Under the pieces are notes generated by a model. The model saw only the letters and a program-made list of their open reading frames with translations, was not told the DNA's origin and did not search any database. 29,079 bases of DNA from JBFWQM01 sp050249455 (GTDB lineage Bacteria > Pseudomonadota > Alphaproteobacteria > MPNO01 > VGEU01), in NCBI GenBank assembly GCA_050249455.1, contig JBFWQM010000035.1, positions 1 to 29,079 on the forward strand, read 5' to 3'. A program made the translations under genes and the position numbers. Position 1 is the first letter of the stretch. Each line of letters begins with the position of its first letter. Below are positions 7,992 through 15,338 of this stretch, in pieces.

Positions 7992-8660
7992 TCATTCCGC
8001 CGCCGCGCGGCCGGCGCCGGCCCGGCGCCAGATCTCAGTCACCGAAGCGGCATCGGTGACCAGGCCGAAACGATGCTCCACCGTCTGCAGGGTCGCCTCG
8101 TGCAGCGCGCTATTCCACGACGCGGCGGCATCGCGCGGCAACGCGACATAATAGCCGGTCTCGAAGGCGTCGCGCAGCGTGCTCTCGACGCAGACATTGG
8201 TGGACACGCCGCACACCACCACCGACCGGACGCTGCGGGCGCGCAGCACCATGTCGAGGTCGGTGCCCTTGAAGGCGCTGTAGCGGTGCTTGCGCACCAC
8301 CAGTTCGCCCGGCCGCGGCATCAGCTCGTCGATGAAGTCGGCGCCCTCGGTCCCAGCCAGGGCGACCGCATCCGACGAATAGGTGGCGCGCCGGCGCTGG
8401 GCCAGCCAGGGACCGGAGTCGCTGCCGTGGGCGGCCAGGGTCCAGAAGCCGACGTGGACCACCGCGACCTCGGCCTCGCGCGCGGCGCCGAGCAGGCGCT
8501 GCAGGCTGGGGATGATGGCGCGCGTCGCCGTCAGGTCGCGGCCGGCGCGGTGGGTGGCGAAGCCCTCCACCGCGAAGTCCTTCTGCATGTCGACGATCAG
8601 GAGGGCGGTGTGACCGGGCTGCAGCCGCTCCCCCAGGGTCTGCAGGATCGGGGGCTCCAT
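7992..8660 (-). CDS. Isochorismatase-fold cysteine hydrolase (amidase)
   Basis: A 222-residue cysteine hydrolase of the isochorismatase superfamily. The catalytic triad is visible: D24 (VDMQKDF), K124 (RKHRYSAF) and C157 (STNVCVEST), and the cis-peptide-type VCGV motif precedes the cysteine. The triad predicts hydrolysis of an amide or ureido bond, as in biuret, N-carbamoylsarcosine or ureidoacrylate hydrolases, rather than isochorismate cleavage. The start at 8660 gives the usual family length. It lies between the CinA-like gene and the amidohydrolase on the same strand. An amidase next to a cyclic-amide-type hydrolase suggests breakdown of a ureide or cyclic amide, but that is inference. 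Confidence 0.87.
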   Translation of the reverse strand: MEPPILQTLGERLQPGHTALLIVDMQKDFAVEGFATHRAGRDLTATRAIIPSLQRLLGAAREAEVAVVHVGFWTLAAHGSDSGPWLAQRRRATYSSDAVALAGTEGADFIDELMPRPGELVVRKHRYSAFKGTDLDMVLRARSVRSVVVCGVSTNVCVESTLRDAFETGYYVALPRDAAASWNSALHEATLQTVEHRFGLVTDAASVTEIWRRAGAGRAAAE

Positions 8661-8718
8661 GCGCTCGACGCTCCGGCTCCACGGGAAACCCGCATCAAAC
8701 CGGCATCGGCCGCCGCGG

Positions 8719-9207
8719 TCAAGGCGCGGCGCGCAGGCACTCGTCCAGGAAGCCGAGCCCGGCACGGGCGAATGCCCACATGTTGGCGACCCGGTTCGTG
8801 TCGGCGGTCTCGATGGTGAGCGCCCGCGACACCGGGCCGGCCACCGCGAAGCAGCAATGGCCGGCCGCGTCGCCGTAGCGCGTGCCGGTAGGGCCCGTCG
8901 CGCCGCTTTCGGCGAGGCCCCAGGTGGCGCCCAGGCGGTCGCGCACCAGCCGGGCCATGAACTCGACATAGGGCTCGGTGCTGGGCCGGATGCCCGGCAG
9001 GTCCGCAGGGGTGATGTCGAGGAAGCCGCGCCGGGCGTCCCAGGTGTAGAGCACGCCGCCGCCGAGGAAGTAGGCCGACGCCCCGCCGACCGCGAGCAGC
9101 GCGGCGGAGATCAGGCCGCCCGCGGCCGATTCGGCGATCGCGATCGTCTCCTTGCGCGCCTTGAGCCGCGCGCCGACGCCGGCGCCGAGCGCCGCGAGGT
9201 CTTCCAT
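8719..9207 (-). CDS. CinA C-terminal-domain protein, altered active site
   Basis: A 162-residue stand-alone CinA-C domain, the family that includes nicotinamide-nucleotide deamidase (PncC). The fold signals are AESAAGGLISAAL (about 26-38), FLGGGVLYTWDAR and ESGATGPTG (about 107-115). Compared with the usual AESxTGG, the Thr is Ala. In the stretch normally reading GGVVxYSNxxK, the Lys is replaced by Arg (about 59-60). This Lys is thought to be part of the catalytic machinery, so NMN deamidase activity is doubtful. The ATG at 9207 has AGGGGGA seven bases upstream. It is first in the minus-strand group with the amidase genes. Confidence 0.75.
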   Translation of the reverse strand: MEDLAALGAGVGARLKARKETIAIAESAAGGLISAALLAVGGASAYFLGGGVLYTWDARRGFLDITPADLPGIRPSTEPYVEFMARLVRDRLGATWGLAESGATGPTGTRYGDAAGHCCFAVAGPVSRALTIETADTNRVANMWAFARAGLGFLDECLRAAP

Positions 9208-9321
9208 GGCCGGTCCCCCTGCCGTGCGGACGCGCCGACTATGCAACGGAACCTGCCGGTTGGCGAGCGCGGTGCGACAGGCTCTAATGCCGCCGCCGCC
9301 TGCCCCGAGGAGTGATCGACG

Positions 9322-9744
9322 ATGATCGGAAAGCTCGCCCTCGCCGTGTTCCTTTCGCTCGCGGCCGCCGCGGCGCACGCCCAGGACAAGCCTGGACTGT
9401 TCGTGAACCTGGCCAGCGGCGATTCGTGGCGTGGCTGGATGGCGCTTCATTTCGCCCACATGACCCTGCGCCAGGGCCATCCGGTGACCGTCTTCCTCAA
9501 CCTCGACGCGGTGAAGCTGGCGGCACCGGCGCTGCCCCAGGAGAAGCGGCCGTCGATGATGCGCACGCCGATCGAGATCCTGCCGGAACTGGTGCGCGAC
9601 GGCGCCGTGGTGCTGGTGTGCGGGCCGTGCCTCGGCGAGTTCGGGCTGACGCTGGAGAAGCTGGTGCCCGGACTGAAGCTGGGCGCGCCGGGCCTGACCC
9701 AGTCCTACCTGTTCGACAAGGACGTGCGCGTCCTGTCCTGGTAG
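9322..9744 (+). CDS. Secreted DsrE-like protein with a CGPC motif
   Basis: A 140-residue protein with a clear signal peptide (hydrophobic core 5-18, cleavage after AHA at about 20). The mature part looks like the DsrE/DsrF-like fold: VNLASGDSWRGWMALHFAHMTL at its start, then HPVTVFLNLDAV, and VLVCGPCLGEFGL near residues 98-110. The CGPC pair lies where cytosolic DsrE-family proteins carry their functional cysteine. A periplasmic location would make it a thiol or redox sensor or a sulfur-trafficking protein, but no function is proven. GAGGAG lies nine bases before the ATG. It is divergent from the CinA-like gene. Confidence 0.65.
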   Translation: MIGKLALAVFLSLAAAAAHAQDKPGLFVNLASGDSWRGWMALHFAHMTLRQGHPVTVFLNLDAVKLAAPALPQEKRPSMMRTPIEILPELVRDGAVVLVCGPCLGEFGLTLEKLVPGLKLGAPGLTQSYLFDKDVRVLSW

Positions 9745-9815
9745 GCGCGGCGCCCTTGCCGCACCGGCGGCGGCGGTGTTGAATGCCGCCACAATAAGCT
9801 CCCAGGGGGACGTTC

Positions 9816-9869
9816 GTGGCCGCTCGACACGATTCGCCGCCGCCCGGCCGCGGGCGCGTGCGCGCATGA
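9816..9869 (+). CDS. Possible 17-codon leader peptide coupled to the EamA gene
   Basis: GTG at 9816 follows AGGGGGA with a five-base gap, a good ribosome-binding arrangement. The reading frame encodes 17 residues (VAARHDSPPPGRGRVRA) and ends in a TGA that overlaps the ATG of the EamA gene (ATGA). The EamA ATG itself has no visible site of its own. A coupled leader is plausible but not proven. Confidence 0.3.
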   Translation: MAARHDSPPPGRGRVRA

Positions 9870-10744
9870 CCGATTCCCGGCCGCTGTTCGGCCTCGGCAT
9901 CTGCCTCCTGTCCGCGCTGAGCTTCGCGTCGAACTCCACGCTGTCGGTGTTCGCCTACCGCGACGGCGCCGATGCGATCTCGGTCGGCACGTTCCGATTC
10001 GTCGTCGTGTGCGCCGCGCTGTTCATCTACCTGAAGGCGTTCGGCATCCCGATGCGGCTGCCGCCGCGCCAGCGCCGGTGGGCGCTCGCGCTCGGCCTCC
10101 TGGCCGCGGTGCAATCGGGCTGCCTGCTGACGGCGATGCAGTATATCGATGTCGGGCTGGCGATCCTGACGCTCTACCTGCACCCGCTGCTGGTCGGCGT
10201 CATCGTCGGGCTGACCGGGCAGGAGCGCACCACGCCGGCGCTGTGGGGCTGCCTCGGGGTCGCCTTCGTCGGGCTCGCCTTGGCGCTCGACGTCACCGGC
10301 GACCGGTTCGATCCGTTTGGCGTCGGGCTGGCCGCGGTGTCGGCGACCCTGCTGTCGCTCCTGATCGTCGGCAGCGCCCGGGTGATCGGGGTCGGGGATT
10401 CCCGCCCGATCACCTTCCACATGCACATCTCGGGCGCGCTCGCCTGGATCGTCGTCGGCCTGCTCAGCCCCGAGTTCAGGCTGCCACACAGCGCCGAGGG
10501 GTGGGCGAGCTACGTCGCGGTGCCGCTGCTCTACACGGTGGCGATCACCAGCTTCTTCGTCGCCGTGGGGGTGGTCGGGCCGGTCAAGACGTCGCTGGTC
10601 ATGAACATCGAGCCGCTGGCCAGCATGACGTTCGGCTTCCTGCTGCTCGGCCAGGTCTTCACCGGGCTGCAGCTCCTCGGCGCCGCTCTCGTCGTCGCCG
10701 CGATCGTGACGCTGCACTTGGCGGAGCAAAGGACGAATGGCTGA
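9866..10744 (+). CDS. EamA/DMT-superfamily permease
   Basis: A 292-residue integral membrane protein with about ten hydrophobic segments arranged as two five-helix EamA repeats, the usual drug/metabolite transporter layout. Signals include SALSFASNSTLSVFAYRDGAD in the first helices, and SLVMNIEPLASMTFGFLLLGQ in the second repeat, where EamA proteins have the conserved NxEPxxA element. The substrate is unknown. The start at 9866 is the ATG closest to the first membrane helix. It overlaps the stop of a possible leader peptide and lacks its own ribosome-binding site. It lies 121 bases after the DsrE-like gene. Confidence 0.85.
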   Translation: MTDSRPLFGLGICLLSALSFASNSTLSVFAYRDGADAISVGTFRFVVVCAALFIYLKAFGIPMRLPPRQRRWALALGLLAAVQSGCLLTAMQYIDVGLAILTLYLHPLLVGVIVGLTGQERTTPALWGCLGVAFVGLALALDVTGDRFDPFGVGLAAVSATLLSLLIVGSARVIGVGDSRPITFHMHISGALAWIVVGLLSPEFRLPHSAEGWASYVAVPLLYTVAITSFFVAVGVVGPVKTSLVMNIEPLASMTFGFLLLGQVFTGLQLLGAALVVAAIVTLHLAEQRTNG

Positions 10745-10977
10745 AGAACGCTTGTTCCTGTTTTGTTTTATAAAGACTCAAATCTGGGGAACCCGTGGCG
10801 GAAAAACCACACTGTAGGCCGACTTGGCAAGCGGAAAGCCGTTGCCGCTTGTTAAGCTTGGGCGTGCATGAAATATGTTGCGCGGGGTTCTCATGTTGAT
10901 GGCCGCCGTTCCTCTCCGCGCGGAGGGGGGCTATCCGTAGCTTACGATGACGAAAGCCCGTGATGGAGGGGCACGCG
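10745..10977 (+). promoter_or_regulatory. Upstream region of the OmpA-family gene
   Basis: This 233-base gap is less GC-rich than its surroundings, which fits a promoter region. It holds CAAGCGG (10828-10834) and its reverse complement CCGCTTG (10845-10851), spaced by 10 bases, a candidate operator. A weak promoter candidate is TTGTTA (10849) with AAATAT (10871), spacing 16. CTCCGCGCGGAG at 10914-10925 is self-complementary and could form a hairpin in the 5' UTR. No open reading frame convinces me here. Confidence 0.35.
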
Positions 10978-12045
10978 ATGGAATTCAGAAAGACGCATGT
11001 GTACGCCGGCATGGTCGCGGCGCTGGCGCTCACCGCTCCGATGGTCGCCTCGGCTGCCGACCCGGTCGGGTTGTACCTGGGCGGCACGGTTGGCTGGAGC
11101 CTGCCGGGCGATTCCGACCTCGACGGCGGCGGCGTTGACCGCTCGGCCGATCTGGACAGCGGCCCGGCGGCCGGTCTCCATCTCGGCTACCACTGGGGCA
11201 TGGGCATCAAGACCGAGCTCGAAGGCGTGATCCGCCTGCATTCGGTCGACGACATCAACGGCGTCAACGCGACGGGCGACATGGACGCCTACGCCCTGAT
11301 GCTGAACTTGATCTACGAGGCCGACATCGGCATGCCGACCGTCCGCCCGTTCGTCGGCGGCGGTATCGGTTACGGCTATGCCTCGGCCGGCGGCATCGCG
11401 CCGGTAGCCGGCAGCCGCATCGGCGACACCGACTACAGCTGGGCTTGGCAGGGCATCGCCGGCCTGGCGATCGACGTGGCGCAGAACTGGACGGCGCAGT
11501 TCCGCTATTCGTACTTCAGCATGCCCAGCCTGGACTTCAAGACCGACAGCAACGTGGGCATCGACTCGGACTTCTCGTCCCACGCGCTCATGATGGGCAT
11601 CACCTACAAGTTCGCCTCGCCGCCGCCGCCGCCGCCCCCGCCGATGGCCCAGCCGGCGCCGCCGCCGCCCCCGCCGCCGGCCGCAGCCCCGGCCCCGGCC
11701 CCGGCGCCGCGTCAGTTCATTGTGTTCTTCGACTGGGATAGCGCGCGGCTGACCGACCAGGCCCGCAACATCATCCGCCAGGCCGCGGAAGCCGCCCGTC
11801 GCGACGGCTACGCCCGCATCGACCTGACCGGTCACGCCGACCGCTCCGGCGCGGACAACTACAATGTCCGTCTGTCGCAGCGGCGCGCCGACGCCGTCCG
11901 GGCCGAGCTGCAGCGCCTGGGCATCAACGCCAACGAGATCACGACGACGGCCCGCGGCGAATCGCAGCCGCTGGTCCAGACCGCCGACGGTGTGCGCGAG
12001 CCGCAGAACCGCCGCGTGGAAATCGTGATCGCCGGCCGGCGCTGA
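10978..12045 (+). CDS. OmpA-family outer-membrane protein
   Basis: A 355-residue protein with a signal peptide cleaved after ASA (about 26). Next comes an outer-membrane beta-barrel of about 190 residues that begins VGLYLGGTVGW and ends GITYKF. A proline/alanine linker (about 215-245) follows, then an OmpA-like peptidoglycan-binding domain (about 246-355) with TGHADRSG and LSQRRADAV, where Asp and Arg bind diaminopimelate. It anchors the outer membrane to the cell wall. The ATG at 10978 has GGAGGGG six bases upstream; an earlier in-frame GTG at 10960 lacks that spacing. A strong terminator follows. Confidence 0.93.
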   Translation: MEFRKTHVYAGMVAALALTAPMVASAADPVGLYLGGTVGWSLPGDSDLDGGGVDRSADLDSGPAAGLHLGYHWGMGIKTELEGVIRLHSVDDINGVNATGDMDAYALMLNLIYEADIGMPTVRPFVGGGIGYGYASAGGIAPVAGSRIGDTDYSWAWQGIAGLAIDVAQNWTAQFRYSYFSMPSLDFKTDSNVGIDSDFSSHALMMGITYKFASPPPPPPPPMAQPAPPPPPPPAAAPAPAPAPRQFIVFFDWDSARLTDQARNIIRQAAEAARRDGYARIDLTGHADRSGADNYNVRLSQRRADAVRAELQRLGINANEITTTARGESQPLVQTADGVREPQNRRVEIVIAGRR

Positions 12046-12097
12046 GCCGACACCGCGGGCCGCCCGGCGGGCGGCCTGCGGCATTACCGATCGACGC

Positions 12098-12131
12098 AAC
12101 GCCCGGGTCGCGAGACCCGGGCGTTTTCTTT
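12098..12131 (+). terminator. Intrinsic terminator after the OmpA-family gene
   Basis: AACGCCCGGGTC (12098-12109), loop GCGA, then GACCCGGGCGTT (12114-12125) and a T-rich tail TTCTTTT. It is a perfect 12-bp stem 53 bases after the stop codon. Confidence 0.9.
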
Positions 12132-12155
12132 TGGCCGTCGCTTCGCGTGCGCGGA

Positions 12156-12186
12156 AATGAAAAGGGCGGGTCCGACGGACCCGCCC
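12156..12186 (-). terminator. Intrinsic terminator for the minus-strand gene at 12216
   Basis: GGGCGGGTCC (12164-12173) pairs with GGACCCGCCC (12177-12186) across a 3-base loop. On the minus strand the stem is followed by TTTTCATTT. It lies 30 bases downstream of the minus-strand stop, facing the terminator of the convergent OmpA gene. Confidence 0.8.
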
Positions 12187-12215
12187 TGCGGCGTACGTGA
12201 GGTGCAGCGGCCGCG

Positions 12216-12734
12216 CTACTTGCGCGACGCGGTGCAGATCTTCTCCTCGACCTTGGCCGAGGCGTAGCGATCGCGGGTGAAAGCATCCACCTCGTCCTCG
12301 CGCAGCGAGGCGAGCTTCACCAGCGTCGCCTGCGCGTCGGCGCAGAATTGCGCGCGGTCATGGATGCTGGCGATCGAATCGTCGTTGGCGAGCTCGGTGA
12401 TGAAGCGGTTGAGTTGGCGCTCCGCCGCCGCGCCATAGATGCGCCGGAAGGTGCCGTCGAGGGCGCGGCCGTTGCGCGCCAGCGCCGCCTGGAACCTGAC
12501 GACGAAGTCGTTGTACTGGGTGCGGACGTCGCAGGTCAGCGCGGCGACCATCAGGCGCGACTGCAGGGCGCGGAACTGGAAAGGCAACCGGTCCATCGAC
12601 GGGCTGCACGTCGCCGCCTGCGCGGAACCGCCCGCCACCGCGGCGATCATTACGCCGGCCGCCGCGGCCCGCAGCCGCCGGCCCGCCGTCGAGCGGGCGC
12701 GCGTCGAGAGAGACCTAGTCCCCGTACCCGTCAT
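12216..12734 (-). CDS. Secreted hypothetical protein with four cysteines
   Basis: I do not recognise the family. The 172-residue product has a long N-terminal signal peptide (basic N-region, hydrophobic core at about 21-36, likely cleavage after AQA). The mature part is mostly helical and contains four cysteines (in TCSP, LTCDV, QFCAD and KICTA), an even number that would suit two disulfides in the periplasm. RRIYG and RFITELAND are other notable segments. GAGGAG six bases upstream of the ATG fixes the start. It is flanked by its own terminator and lies 84 bases after the GT-C-like gene on the same strand. Confidence 0.75.
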   Translation of the reverse strand: MTGTGTRSLSTRARSTAGRRLRAAAAGVMIAAVAGGSAQAATCSPSMDRLPFQFRALQSRLMVAALTCDVRTQYNDFVVRFQAALARNGRALDGTFRRIYGAAAERQLNRFITELANDDSIASIHDRAQFCADAQATLVKLASLREDEVDAFTRDRYASAKVEEKICTASRK

Positions 12735-12818
12735 GAGCAGCTCCTCGATTTTGCGCGACCTTAATTCAGTACCGCCGAAAGGTAAACCCTTCGCGACGGC
12801 GTCGCGGCGTCGGGAGGC

Positions 12819-14411
12819 TCAGCGCAGGCGCGCGTAGACGCGGTAGCGGTCGTAGCTTTCGACCAGGTAGTAGTTCTGCCACTCCTCCGCGAAAACGGGG
12901 TTGCGCAGGAAGTAGTCGAGGTAGCTGAACGGACCCGAATCGGCGCACCATGCGATGCCGGGGTCGATGTCCTCGATCACCACGCCGGGCTTCAGGTTGG
13001 CGAGGTTGCGCGCCACCGAGTTGAACGCGAACTGCTCGGCCGGGTCCATGTCCTCGGGGTCGTGATAGCGTTGCTCCGTCCCGTCGCATTCGATGTAAAT
13101 GCCCTGCAGCAGCCACATCGTCATGAACGGCATCGCCATCGTGGCGCGCGCGTAGTTCACCATCGGGTAGTGCGGATAGATGCCGGGCGACAGGACGAGG
13201 ACGCGGCCGTGCCTGGCGTGCTTCTTGACCACCTTGACCAGGTGGGCGACGGGGCTTTCCGCGTAGTTGATCTGCTTGCGGAACGGGTCCTCGTAGAGCG
13301 CGAAGAAGTACAGGCACAGGCCCATCGTCACCAGGACGAGCGCCTCGCGCGCACCCTGCGCGGCCTGCGCGGCGCGCGGCATCAGGCGGTCCAGCGATTC
13401 GCCGATCATCAGCCCGGCGAGCACCAAGGTTGCGATCGCCGCCGGCAGCGCGTGGTAAGGCCAGCCCTTCTCCTGGGCGATGTTGCTGAACACCCCGCCG
13501 ATCGCGAGCATCAGCACCACCGGGGCGATGCGCGTGCGGTCGAACAGGAAGGCCGGCGCGGCGAGCGCCGCCAGCGCGATGATGTTGGCGCTCGTCATCC
13601 GGCTCATCGCGACCGACAGCACCCCGCCGGTCCCGAGATCGAGATAGTATTCCATCGCCAGCGGCACGACGGTGCGCAAATAGTCGGGCGTCACCACGAC
13701 GATGAACGCCGCGTGCAGGCCGAAGCCGGCCGCGACGAGCCACGGCGACGGGTCGCGAAGCGACGGGCGGAGCCCGCGCACCACCAGCAGGTAGCCTTCG
13801 ACCAGCGCCGGAATCGCGGCGAAATGAGGCTTCATCGCGAATCCGGCGACGGCCAGCACGGCGTAAAGCGCGAGCCGCCGCCGACCCAGATCGATGCCGT
13901 TCGCGCGCGCCGCGGCGGCGAGCACATATGGCATCGCCAGGATCGCCATCAGGTGCTCGCGCTGGCCGAACTCGTCCGACGGCAGGACCGCGAAGCCGAA
14001 CAGGATCATCGCGATCAGGAACGCCCGGGTCAGCGGCTTGTCGGCCGGCACCAGGATGGCGATCAGGCGCTGGCACAGCCAGGCCGAGCCCGCGATCACC
14101 AGGGCGAACCAGATCACCAGCGTGGTCGGGGTGGTGAAGCCGGTCACCCAGCTGAGCCCGACCGGAACCGCGTAGTGGATGAAGGTCAGCGGCGTGTTGA
14201 TGTCGATGAGGTCGACGTAGAGCTTCTCGCCCATCAGCCAGCGCCGCGAGAAGTCGAGCACGGCGGCGGCGTCGTGGTTGACCGGCGGGAACAGGTGGCC
14301 GATCAGCCACACGAACGGCAGCACGTAGACGGCGTGGAGCACGATGCGCTGGCTCAACGCCAGGGCCGGCGGCGCCGCCGCGGAGAGGGTGCGTTCGACC
14401 GATGCGTTCAT
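12819..14411 (-). CDS. GT-C-like integral membrane glycosyltransferase
   Basis: A 530-residue polytopic protein with about ten membrane segments in the first 400 residues and a soluble C-terminal part of about 130 residues. The first periplasmic loop (NHDAAAVLDFSRRWLMGEKLY, then DLIDINTP) follows the GT-C pattern, an acidic pair after helix 1 then G-x-x-x-Y-x-D-x-x-x-x-x-P. GT-C enzymes use a polyprenyl-phosphate-linked sugar on the periplasmic side. I infer this role from the layout and from the adjacent GT2 and flippase-like genes, not from a named family. The chosen ATG at 14411 precedes helix 1; its ribosome-binding site is weak. The gene is divergent from the methyltransferase. Confidence 0.68.
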   Translation of the reverse strand: MNASVERTLSAAAPPALALSQRIVLHAVYVLPFVWLIGHLFPPVNHDAAAVLDFSRRWLMGEKLYVDLIDINTPLTFIHYAVPVGLSWVTGFTTPTTLVIWFALVIAGSAWLCQRLIAILVPADKPLTRAFLIAMILFGFAVLPSDEFGQREHLMAILAMPYVLAAAARANGIDLGRRRLALYAVLAVAGFAMKPHFAAIPALVEGYLLVVRGLRPSLRDPSPWLVAAGFGLHAAFIVVVTPDYLRTVVPLAMEYYLDLGTGGVLSVAMSRMTSANIIALAALAAPAFLFDRTRIAPVVLMLAIGGVFSNIAQEKGWPYHALPAAIATLVLAGLMIGESLDRLMPRAAQAAQGAREALVLVTMGLCLYFFALYEDPFRKQINYAESPVAHLVKVVKKHARHGRVLVLSPGIYPHYPMVNYARATMAMPFMTMWLLQGIYIECDGTEQRYHDPEDMDPAEQFAFNSVARNLANLKPGVVIEDIDPGIAWCADSGPFSYLDYFLRNPVFAEEWQNYYLVESYDRYRVYARLR

Positions 14412-14591
14412 GCGCGTCGCGTTCCATCCGGCGGCGCCGACGTGGCCGGCCGGCCGGAAACTGCCCTGTCGTCTTGCCCGGGTCGGGGCCACGCGACGGG
14501 CTTGCCGCGCCAGTCCAGATCCGTGGGGGTCTTTTGGATACCAAATACGGCGGTTTTGCGGAAGACTGCCGGCGCAACGGTCCGATGGTGG

Positions 14592-15338
14592 ATGCCCGGC
14601 GTGGAAGCGGCCGAATACGAGCTGATGCATGCGCTCGAGGAGCGCATGTGGTGGTACCGCGGCCTGCACCGCCTGCTGGCGCGCACCCTGGCGGCCGAGG
14701 GGGGTGGCCGGGGCCGGGTGCTCGACGCGGGATGCGGGACCGGCGGCCTGCTGGCTCATCTTGCAGCGCAGCAAGCAATGCCAGACCGGTTCGGCATCGA
14801 CTATGCCGAGGGCGGCGCCCGCCTCGCCCGCGACAAGTCGGGCGCCGCGGTGGCGGTCGCCTCGGTCAACGCCCTGCCCTTTGCCGACGCCACGTTTTCT
14901 GCGATTTTCAGCATCGATGTGCTGTGCCACCGCGACGTCGACGAAGCCGGGGCCCTGGCCGAGATGCGCCGCTGCCTCGCCGACGACGGTGTGCTGATCG
15001 CCAACCTGCCGGCATTCGAATGGATGAAATCGGCGCATGACGCCAGGGTGCACAACGCCCGCCGCTATACCGCCGCCGGCGCGCGGGCGCTGCTTTTTCG
15101 CGCCGGTTTCGCCGGAATTCGGACATTTTATTGGAACAGCCTGTTGTTTCCGCTGATGGTGCTGCGGCGCAAGCTCGGTACCGACGCGGCGGCGGGCAGC
15201 GACGTGTTCGCCTACCCGGCCCCGATCGAGGCGGCGTTCCGTTCCGTCCTCGCCGTCGAGCGGGCGCTGATCGGGCTGGGCGTGCGCTTTCCGGCCGGCG
15301 GATCGGTCATGGCAGTGGCAAGAAGAAGAAATGGATAG
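14592..15338 (+). CDS. Class I SAM-dependent methyltransferase
   Basis: A 248-residue methyltransferase. Motif I is VLDAGCGTGGLL (about 43-54), the acidic residue after strand 2 lies in FGIDYAEG, and FSAIFSIDVLCHR is the motif IV region. The N-terminal EERMWWYRGLHRLL resembles the E-x-x-H-W-W-F-x-x-R element of methyltransferases found in glycan gene clusters. The C-terminal part, with TFYWNSLLFPLMVLRRKLG, is consistent with a membrane-near or lipid-linked substrate. The start is either ATG at 14592 or GTG at 14601; neither has a strong ribosome-binding site. It overlaps the glycosyltransferase gene by 8 bases, so the two form an operon. Confidence 0.82.
   Translation: MPGVEAAEYELMHALEERMWWYRGLHRLLARTLAAEGGGRGRVLDAGCGTGGLLAHLAAQQAMPDRFGIDYAEGGARLARDKSGAAVAVASVNALPFADATFSAIFSIDVLCHRDVDEAGALAEMRRCLADDGVLIANLPAFEWMKSAHDARVHNARRYTAAGARALLFRAGFAGIRTFYWNSLLFPLMVLRRKLGTDAAAGSDVFAYPAPIEAAFRSVLAVERALIGLGVRFPAGGSVMAVARRRNG

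Noticed and set aside
11620..11715. Proline-codon-rich stretch in the OmpA gene as a CRISPR or microsatellite
   Set aside because: It is an in-frame proline/alanine linker between barrel and OmpA domain, as in other OmpA-family proteins.
14533..14545. TTTGGATACCAAA palindrome between the GT-C and methyltransferase genes
   Set aside because: A single short palindrome with no other signal; too common to call an operator without conservation.
13062..14591. N-terminal extension of the methyltransferase frame into the GT-C gene
   Set aside because: The upstream 500 codons are antisense to the GT-C gene and read as Arg/Asp/Glu/His-rich non-protein sequence. The methyltransferase homology starts only at about 14592.
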